DNA from: JABIAL01 sp964645825
GTDB taxonomy: Bacteria > Patescibacteriota > Patescibacteriia > UBA1558 > GWA2-36-10
Length of the DNA stretch: 14,423 bases
Assembly (NCBI GenBank): GCA_964645825.1
Contig: CAZXZY010000017.1
Coordinates: 1-14,423, forward strand
Reading direction: 5' to 3'
Shown here: positions 7,071-13,585 of the stretch, in pieces
Numbering within the stretch: position 1 is the first letter of the stretch
How the letters are laid out: every line of letters starts with the position of its first letter
Notes under the pieces: model-generated
Told to the model about the DNA's origin: nothing
What the model saw: the letters and a program-made list of their open reading frames with translations, nothing else
The model's database searches: none
Position numbers and translations under genes: made by a program

Positions 7071-8810
7071 ATGTTTGAAAGTATAAATCGTTTTACAGAA
7101 GAGCAAATTATCGGTCTTAATATTTCTGATTTTTCAGTTGAGGCTGTTGTTTTATATAAAAAAAGAAAAAATTGGCGGCTTGTATCTTTTGCCCGTTATC
7201 GATTATCGCCAGGCATAGTAGAAAATGGAGAGATTTTGCAGCCAGACAAATTTAAAGAAGAACTTAAAAAAATGTGGTCTTTGGCTAAGCCAAGAGCGAT
7301 GAGGGCTAGTAGCGTATTTTTATCGTTACCAGATACGCGTACATTTTCTCGTTTGTTATCACTGCCTAAAACTTTGCGACGTAAAGATTTGATAGCTATA
7401 GCTCATAACAAAGCCGAAGAATTTATACCAGAAGATAAAGCAAATTTAACGCCAGCTTTAAAAATTTTACCAACGAATAGTGGTCAAATAGAGGTTTTTT
7501 ATACGGCTGCTCAAAAAGGATTATTAAAAGAATGGGTTCAGATTTTTGAAGAAATGGGTCTAGATATCATTGGTGTTACCTTAGAATCTGTCAGTTCACA
7601 TGCTGCGCTTCATGCAAATTTGAAAAAAGAGGACACTTTGTTGCTTGATATTGGTGCTCGTACTACAACAGCTTCAATTTTTGATGCTAAAGGTATTCGG
7701 GATTCGATAAATATTGGCATAGCCGGTAATTCTATTACCGATGCTTTGGCTAAAAAACTTAATATTTCACATACTGCCGCTGAGGAAAAGAAGAGGCAGG
7801 TAGGCATGGACTCTTCTGTTGATCAGGGCGAGGTAATGTTAGTCATTCAAGGTCAGTTGCAGCCAGTAGCTGATGAGTTGAAAAAATTTGTTAATTTTTA
7901 TGAAGAAAGTAGTGGCCGCCAGCTAAAGAGCTTGGTTTTGATCGGCGGCACAGCTCAAATTAAGGGATTGAGTAAATATTTTAGTGGTAATTTAAATTTA
8001 AAAATTTTGCTTTTAGAAACAATTTTGCAAGGACAAAAATTACCAGAACATTTTCAAGAGGTGAAGTATATAAATGCCTTGGGTTTAGCTAAATTGGCTT
8101 GGGAAAAAGAAATTGATATTAATTTTTATCAAACAGAAAGAGTTGACCTGCAACAGAGAGTGAATATTAAAAATTTAAGCTTATGGGCTAAAGTTATATT
8201 TAAGCATTTCAAAAAAATTCCTAGCTTATTTAAACATTGGTATGGTTGGTTAGCAATCGTGATAGTGGGCTTAGCAGTGGCTGGCTGGTTTTTTAAAGAT
8301 CCATTACTGAATCGTTTTTCTCCTAACACCAAAATCATTACTCAGGAAATCATCGTTGGTATAGAAGCTGAGGGCCTTGATAATTTTATAGAGGGTAATA
8401 TTATAGGTCAGCCAATATTTATCAAGCAAAGTATCCCGGGAGCTCCCTATGCAGCAGCAGTAGAAACTATGCAGACGCAAGCAAGTGCTATGGCGCAAGA
8501 AAAAGTAACAGAACGAGTAAATAGTGGATTGTATATTATTGACCAACCTTTAAGGACTGATATCATAAGTATTAATCCAGCTGAAGAAAATTTTACTGTT
8601 GGTGATACACTGATTTTACGAGCTAGTCATAATTTTTTATCTATTCAGGATACAGCTGTTCGTCAGCTCGTTTTTGTTAATTTATCGGCCAAAGAAGCTG
8701 ATAAATATAGTAGTTGGAAGCTAGATAGTCAAAATTATGACTTTTTATCTTTTGATGAGACTTTAGGGCAATTTAAGTTGAGGGCAAACTTAAAATTTAT
8801 CCGTCCCTAG
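7071..8810 (+). CDS. pilM: PilM-like actin-fold pilus assembly protein with C-terminal transmembrane helix and extracytoplasmic domain
   Basis: The N-terminal ~345 residues match PilM, the FtsA-like cytoplasmic ATPase that links the type IV pilus motor to the PilN/PilO alignment complex. Seen are the opening IIGLNISDFSVEAVVL, VFLSLPDTRTFSRLLSLP, the nucleotide-binding LLLDIGARTTTASIFD (190-205), LVLIGGTAQIKGL (288-300) and YINALGLA (333-340). PilM is usually about 350 residues; this protein has 579. Residues 350-390 are a basic linker beginning INFYQTER, 390-408 (WYGWLAIVIVGLAVAGWFF) is a transmembrane helix, and 409-579 would lie outside the membrane, with IKQSIPGAPYAAAVETMQ and VGDTLILRASHNF as notable segments. 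No separate pilN or pilO lies in this window, so the tail may replace part of PilN; that is inference. It is the only gene here ending in TAG. No Shine-Dalgarno is evident. Confidence 0.85.
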   Translation: MFESINRFTEEQIIGLNISDFSVEAVVLYKKRKNWRLVSFARYRLSPGIVENGEILQPDKFKEELKKMWSLAKPRAMRASSVFLSLPDTRTFSRLLSLPKTLRRKDLIAIAHNKAEEFIPEDKANLTPALKILPTNSGQIEVFYTAAQKGLLKEWVQIFEEMGLDIIGVTLESVSSHAALHANLKKEDTLLLDIGARTTTASIFDAKGIRDSINIGIAGNSITDALAKKLNISHTAAEEKKRQVGMDSSVDQGEVMLVIQGQLQPVADELKKFVNFYEESSGRQLKSLVLIGGTAQIKGLSKYFSGNLNLKILLLETILQGQKLPEHFQEVKYINALGLAKLAWEKEIDINFYQTERVDLQQRVNIKNLSLWAKVIFKHFKKIPSLFKHWYGWLAIVIVGLAVAGWFFKDPLLNRFSPNTKIITQEIIVGIEAEGLDNFIEGNIIGQPIFIKQSIPGAPYAAAVETMQTQASAMAQEKVTERVNSGLYIIDQPLRTDIISINPAEENFTVGDTLILRASHNFLSIQDTAVRQLVFVNLSAKEADKYSSWKLDSQNYDFLSFDETLGQFKLRANLKFIRP

Positions 8811-8816
8811 AAGATG

Positions 8817-8845
8817 TGGGCAGTTTTTAAAAAATGTGGTATAAT
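8817..8845 (+). promoter_or_regulatory. Predicted strong promoter for the tandem pilin genes
   Basis: An extended -10 element TGGTATAAT is at 8837-8845 (TATAAT at 8840-8845), with a -35 like TGGGCA at 8817-8822 (four of six) and a 17-base spacer. The start would be near 8852, giving an untranslated leader of about 44 bases before the first pilin ATG at 8896. A perfect, extended -10 is consistent with high expression of a structural subunit. Confidence 0.68.
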
Positions 8846-8895
8846 ATAAATAGGTTGTTTTCATTGTATTTTATTAGAGTATTTAAAATAGTTTT

Positions 8896-9372
8896 ATGAA
8901 CAAAAAAGGTTTTACTTTGATCGAATTGATCATTGTCATTGCTGTCATTGCTTTACTGGCAGCCGCAGTTTTTGTAGCTGTTGATCCAGCTAAACGTATT
9001 GGTGAAGCTAGAGACGCTCAACGTTGGTCTGATGTTTCTGCTATTGCTGATGCTTTTTTAAAGTATACAGTTGATCAAAATGGTACTTTCCCTACATCAA
9101 CAGCTGCAGATGGTACTTATTATGCAATAATGCCAGTTGGCGGTACTGATTTAACATCGCCTACCTGTCAAAATCAAGCTCCTACTCAAGGTGTTCAATT
9201 ATCAGGTTTGGTGACTACTTATTTAGCAACCATGCCCATTGATCCAGGAGGCTTATTAAATGGTGATAATAATGTTGGATATTATTTCATGAAAGCTGCT
9301 ACTGGTCGTATTACTGTTGGTGCTTGCGCAGAAAGCAACTATGCTGATGCTTCCATTTACGTTCAAAGATAA
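8896..9372 (+). CDS. Type IV pilin, first of a tandem pair (probable major pilin)
   Basis: A prepilin of 158 residues, 153 after cleavage at MNKKG|FTLIE, with Glu at mature position 5. The hydrophobic helix runs to about residue 29, followed by the VDPAKRIGEARDAQRWSDV segment, YTVDQNG, YLATMPIDP, VGYYF and a C-terminal GRITVGACAES...SIYVQR. Two cysteines (C91 and C144) could close a C-terminal loop as in other type IV pilins. The small size, short leader and strong promoter immediately upstream suggest a main fibre subunit. It is 56% or so alike by eye to the next gene, with several identical blocks; the figure is a rough impression, not an alignment. No Shine-Dalgarno precedes the ATG. Confidence 0.93.
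   Translation: MNKKGFTLIELIIVIAVIALLAAAVFVAVDPAKRIGEARDAQRWSDVSAIADAFLKYTVDQNGTFPTSTAADGTYYAIMPVGGTDLTSPTCQNQAPTQGVQLSGLVTTYLATMPIDPGGLLNGDNNVGYYFMKAATGRITVGACAESNYADASIYVQR
8970..9003 (+). repeat. 34-bp exact direct repeat, copy 1 (within first pilin gene)
   Basis: A 34-base stretch encoding FVAVDPAKRIG (first base belonging to the preceding codon) is identical to 9484-9517 in the second pilin gene, third codon positions included. A second identical block of 14 bases lies at 9022-9035 (matching 9536-9549). This marks the two genes as a tandem duplication, or as partners in gene conversion. Confidence 0.9.
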
Positions 9373-9397
9373 AAATAAATATTTTTAAATTACAATC

Positions 9398-9904
9398 ATG
9401 CTAAGACATTTATCTAAAGATGGCTTTACTTTGATCGAGCTTATTATCGTAGTAGCTATTATTGGTTTGTTAGCCGCGGCTGCTTTTGTAGCTGTTGATC
9501 CAGCTAAACGTATTGGTAAAGCTAATGATGCTACTCGTTGGTCTGATGTGACAGCGATTGCTGACGCTATTATGAAATATACGGTAGATAACAATGGTTC
9601 ATTGCCCTCAGGCGTTAGTTCGGCGAGCGCTGACACAGAATATATGATACATATTGAAGGTGGTACTGCATCAGGCACTGATGTTTGTACATCCACTGGC
9701 AATACTGATAGTGAGCTTGATATTTCTTCTGGTTTAGTTTCTGAGTACATCGCTACTATGCCATTAGATCCTAATGTAGCTGCATCAGCAGCAGAATTGA
9801 CTGGCATTGGGTATTATTTTGAGAAAGATGCTAATGGTCGTATCAAGGTAGGCGCTTGTATTGAAAGTGCTTATGCCGCAGCTTCTATCTATGTACAGAG
9901 ATAA
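9398..9904 (+). CDS. Type IV pilin, second of a tandem pair
   Basis: A prepilin of 168 residues; cleavage at MLRHLSKDG|FTLIE leaves 159. The leader is longer and more varied than that of its neighbour, while the helix, VDPAKRIGKANDATRWSDV, YTVDNNG, YIATMPLDP, GIGYYF and GRIKVGACIES...SIYVQR are conserved. Cysteines are C97 and C154. The middle region (residues about 68-110), which would form the exposed variable surface, is the most diverged part and is acidic (SELDISSG). It starts 25 bases after the first pilin in an AT-rich gap without a recognisable promoter or Shine-Dalgarno, so the two are likely cotranscribed, and a terminator follows. It could be a second major subunit or an alternative pilin. 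Confidence 0.92.
   Translation: MLRHLSKDGFTLIELIIVVAIIGLLAAAAFVAVDPAKRIGKANDATRWSDVTAIADAIMKYTVDNNGSLPSGVSSASADTEYMIHIEGGTASGTDVCTSTGNTDSELDISSGLVSEYIATMPLDPNVAASAAELTGIGYYFEKDANGRIKVGACIESAYAAASIYVQR
9484..9517 (+). repeat. 34-bp exact direct repeat, copy 2 (within second pilin gene)
   Basis: Identical to 8970-9003 in the upstream pilin, in the same reading frame and gene position. See copy 1. Confidence 0.9.
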
Positions 9905-9920
9905 TTAAAATATTTGCTAT

Positions 9921-9952
9921 AAACCACCCTCATTTATGAGGGTGGTTTTTTT
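9921..9952 (+). terminator. Intrinsic terminator after the pilin pair
   Basis: A GC-rich stem with arms ACCACCCTCA (9923-9932) and TGAGGGTGGT (9937-9946) encloses a four-base loop TTTA and is followed by a run of seven T (9946-9952). Three further A-T pairs extend the base. It begins 16 bases after the second pilin stop and separates the pilus genes from the exporter operon. Confidence 0.93.
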
Positions 9953-9963
9953 GTTGTGTTTTA

Positions 9964-9971
9964 GGTATAAT
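9964..9971 (+). promoter_or_regulatory. Predicted -10 element of the exporter operon promoter
   Basis: GGTATAAT with a perfect TATAAT at 9966-9971, directly downstream of the terminator. No convincing -35 is present: the 17-base-spaced hexamer (TGGTTT, 9943-9948) lies in the terminator stem and T-run. Start of transcription near 9978 would leave about 22 bases before the ATG at 10000. The position after a terminator and the shared octamer support it. Confidence 0.52.
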
Positions 9972-9999
9972 TATAGTAGAGAATTAATATTTTGTAATT

Positions 10000-11646
10000 A
10001 TGTTTAAGAAAAAATGGCTATGGGCGATTATTGTTGTGATAGTGGTTATTATTATAGTAATAGTATTTAAGCCAAAAGAAGAAGTGGACTATGTGACGGC
10101 TGTTGTTAGTGAAAAATCATTACAACAAACTGTAGAGGTGACAGGCTCTGTAGAATCAGCTGACGATATTGATCTTAATTTTAGATCTACTGGCATTATT
10201 CGGTCTATTAATGTAGAAGTAGGTGATGAAGTTATCGCTGGACAGGTGTTGTCGAATCTAAGATCAGGCAATGTTTCGGCTCAAATTACTGATGCCCGAG
10301 CTGCTTTAATGGTAGCTGAAAGTGATTTAGATGCTTTATTGGCTGGACAAAGTGTAGAAGATGTAAATATAATCGAAGAAGAAATAGCAGCCGTAGAAAT
10401 TGCTTATCAAACAGCGGTTGATAGTTTAACTAATATAGAAAATACTCGTGATCAAGATTTAGTTAATCTTAGGGCAACTGGAGTCAATGCAGCTAATAAC
10501 AAACATTTTTCTGCTCAATATGGTTTGAATATTGTTGAAGATTCTATTATGGATGATACGGCAGATGATTACTTGTACACAACATCAAAAACAACATTTG
10601 ATCAGGCTAAGGCTCAACATCAAACGGCCTTAGATCAATATCAGAATTTTTTAAGTATCCTAGGCAATTTAGTTGATGATAAAAATGTTATTTTAAGCAC
10701 CTTAGATAGTTTGGAGTTTACCTTAGGAGCTACGGCTAATGCTTTACAATTAGCCTTTGATGTAATGTTAGTGACCATTGAAAACAGTGTCTATACTTCG
10801 ACAGTAATTTCAGGATTTGAAACAAGCATCAATAGTCAATTGACTGTAGTAAACACTGCTATTACCTCGGTGCAAACAGCTTCAGCAAATTTGCGCACTC
10901 AAGATGTTTATTATCAAAATGCAATTATTGAAGCTAACAACGCTATCCAGACAGCGGCTACCAATTTAAGTTTAGCTCAGGCTAAATTGTCTGCTGCTAT
11001 TGCTCCGCCACGTAGTTTTGAAATAACTGCCGCTGAAGCGAGAGTGCATCGGGCTCAGGCCACTTTGTCTAGAGTTCTGAGTGACTACACAGATACGGTG
11101 ATTAAAGCACCGGTAGAAGGTACGGTTACTAAAGTTAATTTTAATGCCGGAGAAAATAATTCCTTAGCTACGCCAGTTATTTCTATGATCGGCAATAGTA
11201 ATTTACAAATAGAGGTTGATGTTCCAGAGTCAGACATTACAAAAATTGAAGTGGGCGACACAGTAGAAATTATTTTAGATGCTTTTTCTATCGATGATGA
11301 ATTTGTAGGGCACGTTACATTTATTGATCCAGCCGCTACCGTGATCAATGAAGTGATTTATTATCAAGTCAAAGTTAATCTTGATGAAGTAGATGAGCGT
11401 ATTAAGTCAGGCATGACAGCAGATTTGACCATTTTCACTGAGAAAAAAGATGGTGTTTTGGCTGTGCCAACTAGAGCCTTGATTTACAAAGAAGATGGTA
11501 AATATATCAAAGTTTTAGAAAATGAATTAGATATAGTAGAAAAAAAGGTAATGACTGGTTTAAAAAGTGATGATGGTTTTATAGAGATTGTATCTGGTTT
11601 GAGAGATGGAGAAGAAGTTATTACTTTTATTAAAAATGGAGAATAA
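10000..11646 (+). CDS. MacA/HlyD-family periplasmic adaptor (membrane fusion) protein
   Basis: An N-terminal membrane anchor (WLWAIIVVIVVIIIVIVF, residues 6-23) is followed by the first half of a lipoyl/barrel-sandwich domain (STGIIRSINVEVGDEVIAGQVL, about 63-84), a long alpha-helical hairpin (about 90-350), the second lipoyl half (DTVIKAPVEGTVTKVNFNAG, about 365-385), a beta-barrel (LQIEVDVPESDITKIEVGD onward) and a membrane-proximal domain (VLAVPTRALIYKEDGKY). These are the standard parts of RND/MacA-type adaptors, which work with ABC transporters in export. At 548 residues it is longer than E. coli MacA (about 370); the extra length is in the helical hairpin. It heads an operon with an ATPase and two permeases. 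The helical region has Gln/Ala/Thr-rich heptads. Substrate unknown. Confidence 0.9.
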   Translation: MFKKKWLWAIIVVIVVIIIVIVFKPKEEVDYVTAVVSEKSLQQTVEVTGSVESADDIDLNFRSTGIIRSINVEVGDEVIAGQVLSNLRSGNVSAQITDARAALMVAESDLDALLAGQSVEDVNIIEEEIAAVEIAYQTAVDSLTNIENTRDQDLVNLRATGVNAANNKHFSAQYGLNIVEDSIMDDTADDYLYTTSKTTFDQAKAQHQTALDQYQNFLSILGNLVDDKNVILSTLDSLEFTLGATANALQLAFDVMLVTIENSVYTSTVISGFETSINSQLTVVNTAITSVQTASANLRTQDVYYQNAIIEANNAIQTAATNLSLAQAKLSAAIAPPRSFEITAAEARVHRAQATLSRVLSDYTDTVIKAPVEGTVTKVNFNAGENNSLATPVISMIGNSNLQIEVDVPESDITKIEVGDTVEIILDAFSIDDEFVGHVTFIDPAATVINEVIYYQVKVNLDEVDERIKSGMTADLTIFTEKKDGVLAVPTRALIYKEDGKYIKVLENELDIVEKKVMTGLKSDDGFIEIVSGLRDGEEVITFIKNGE

Positions 11647-12353
11647 TGATAGAAATAAAAGATCTATATAAAGAATTTGCTAACGATGATGTAGTAACAA
11701 AAGTACTGCATGATTTGAATTTTGGCATTAAAGAAGGGGAGTTTATCTCTATTATGGGCCCTTCAGGCTCGGGAAAGTCCACCTTGATGCATATTTTAGG
11801 CTTTCTAGACACGTTGACCAAGGGCCAGTATAAATTTCGTGGTAAAGACGTCAGTAATTTGAATGATGATGAATTAGCCGCGTTGAGAAATAAAAGTATT
11901 GGTTTTGTTTTTCAGAACTTTAATTTATTACCCAAAACTACAGTTTGGGATAATGTCCGTTTGCCATTACTTTACGCAGAAGGCAAGGTAGATTTGGGTA
12001 TAGTGGATCAAGTGATTGAAAGTGTAGGTCTTACTCATCGTAAAGACTACATGTCCAACCAACTATCCGGTGGTGAAAAACAGCGTGTCGCCATAGCGCG
12101 TGCTTTAGTAAACTCGCCAGATATTGTTTTCGCTGATGAACCGACTGGTAATTTAGATTCTAAATCTGGCTTGCAAGTAATGTCTATCTTGCAAGAACTA
12201 AATAGAAACGGCAAAACAGTTATTTTAGTTACTCATGAAACTTCTACTGCTGAGCACGCTAAGCGTATTATTAAGTTGAAAGACGGTAAGTTAGTAAGTG
12301 ATGATTCAGACTTTAAACAAAAAATAGCAAAAACTTTGACTGATTTGAAATAA
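11646..12353 (+). CDS. ABC transporter ATP-binding protein, MacB/LolD type
   Basis: A complete 235-residue ABC ATPase. Walker A is GPSGSGKST (residues 38-46), the Q-loop is FQNFNLLP (Q90), the signature is LSGGEKQ (140-146), Walker B is IVFADE (160-165) and the switch histidine is H197 in LVTHE. The sequence QRVAIARALVNSPDI and the GPSGSGKSTLMHILG opening are typical of the MacB/LolD/FtsE branch, which powers mechanotransmission exporters with FtsX-type permeases. Here the ATPase is a separate gene and not fused to the permease as in E. coli MacB. Its ATG overlaps the adaptor's stop by one base (TAATG). GGAG at 11638-11641 is the only plausible Shine-Dalgarno in the window, at a short spacing of four bases. 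Substrate unknown. Confidence 0.96.
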   Translation: MIEIKDLYKEFANDDVVTKVLHDLNFGIKEGEFISIMGPSGSGKSTLMHILGFLDTLTKGQYKFRGKDVSNLNDDELAALRNKSIGFVFQNFNLLPKTTVWDNVRLPLLYAEGKVDLGIVDQVIESVGLTHRKDYMSNQLSGGEKQRVAIARALVNSPDIVFADEPTGNLDSKSGLQVMSILQELNRNGKTVILVTHETSTAEHAKRIIKLKDGKLVSDDSDFKQKIAKTLTDLK

Positions 12354-13585
12354 TGTTAAGAGAACAAAAAAAGTACTTTATGTTTTTGAGAGTTTTATTG
12401 AGAAATAAAACTCGCTCTTTTTTGACTTCTCTAGGAATCGTGATTGGCATAGCTTCAGTTATCATTATCGTTTCCGTTGGCGCTGGCGCTCAAAGCTTGA
12501 TTTTTAATCAGCTCAAAAGTGTCGGCTCAAATTTGATTGGTATTTTACCCGGTGCTTCTGAAGAAGGTGGTCCGCCAGCTTCAGCTATGGGCATTAGTAT
12601 TACTACATTGACCTATGATGATGCAGAAGAAATAAAAAAACAAATTCCAGAAGTAGCAGCGGTGGCTGGCTATGTGCGTGGCGTTGGCTCAATCACTTAT
12701 CAAAACAATAGCGTTGACGCTACTTTTATGGGCGTTAGCGATCAGTATATCAAAGTAGAAGAGACCTCTGTTGAGTTTGGTAGTTTTTTTACGCCCGAGG
12801 AGTTACGTTCTCGCGTAGTTATTTTAGGTTCGCAAGCCAGAGAAGACCTATTTGGTGATTTGGATCCTATTAATAAACGTATAAAAATAAAAAAAGAATC
12901 TTTTCGAGTGATTGGGGTAATGGAAGAGCGAGGATCGGCTGGTTTTGAAAATCAAGATGATCAAGTTTTTGTACCTTTAGAAATTGCTCAGGATATTTTA
13001 TTAGGTATTCATCACGTTGGCTTTATACGGGCCAGTCTTATGGATGACGCTGATTCAGATTTTGCAATTCAAGAAATTCGTCGTGTGTTAAGAGATCAGC
13101 ATGATATCGAAGATGAAAAAGAAGAGGACTTTACAGTTCAATCAATGGACAATGCCATTGAGTCCTTGGGCAACATTACCGATGCCTTAAATTATTTTTT
13201 AGCAGCCGTAGCGGCTATTTCTTTGATTGTTGGTGGTATTGGCATCATGAATATTATGCTGGTAGCGGTTACAGAAAGAACGCGTGAAATTGGTTTACGT
13301 AAAGCAGTTGGAGCAAAAGCAGATGACATCAGTCGCCAGTTTTTAGTAGAAACTCTTATTTTGTCTAGTTTTGGTGGTATTTTAGGAATCTTGATCGGAA
13401 TAGTAGTATCTTGGTTGGTCAGTTTAGTGGCCCAATATTTGGGCTATGATTGGGATTTTGTAATATCCGGATTTTCTATTGTATTATCCATTAGTTTTAC
13501 TTTATTTGTCGGATTAGCTGCTGGTTGGTATCCGGCTAGAAAAGCGGCAGCTTTGAATCCAGTTGAATCTTTAAGTTACGAATAA
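12353..13585 (+). CDS. FtsX/MacB-family ABC permease, first of two
   Basis: A 410-residue permease of the MacB/LolC type. One transmembrane segment near the N terminus (about 24-43, SFLTSLGIVIGIASVIIIVS) is followed by a large extracytoplasmic MacB core domain (about 50-270) and three C-terminal helices (about 277-305, 330-362, 375-395) forming the FtsX domain. The motif IMNIMLVAVTERTREIGLRKAVGAK (299-323), cytosolic coupling region, and the closing YPARKAAALNPVESLSYE are family hallmarks. Four transmembrane helices in total is the usual number. Its ATG overlaps the ATPase stop (TAATG). It is a paralogue of the next gene, so the pair may form a heterodimer with the ATPase. Confidence 0.94.
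   Translation: MLREQKKYFMFLRVLLRNKTRSFLTSLGIVIGIASVIIIVSVGAGAQSLIFNQLKSVGSNLIGILPGASEEGGPPASAMGISITTLTYDDAEEIKKQIPEVAAVAGYVRGVGSITYQNNSVDATFMGVSDQYIKVEETSVEFGSFFTPEELRSRVVILGSQAREDLFGDLDPINKRIKIKKESFRVIGVMEERGSAGFENQDDQVFVPLEIAQDILLGIHHVGFIRASLMDDADSDFAIQEIRRVLRDQHDIEDEKEEDFTVQSMDNAIESLGNITDALNYFLAAVAAISLIVGGIGIMNIMLVAVTERTREIGLRKAVGAKADDISRQFLVETLILSSFGGILGILIGIVVSWLVSLVAQYLGYDWDFVISGFSIVLSISFTLFVGLAAGWYPARKAAALNPVESLSYE

Noticed and set aside
8811..8836. Possible terminator between the pilM-like gene and the first pilin (TTTTTAAAAAA)
   Set aside because: The palindrome is pure A/T without a GC stem or downstream T-run. It overlaps the promoter spacer and is not convincing.
9385..9807. A 140-codon open frame on the - strand opposite the second pilin
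   Set aside because: It mirrors the pilin gene in antisense, has no recognisable domain, and the + strand frame has a clear pilin. Treated as a shadow frame.
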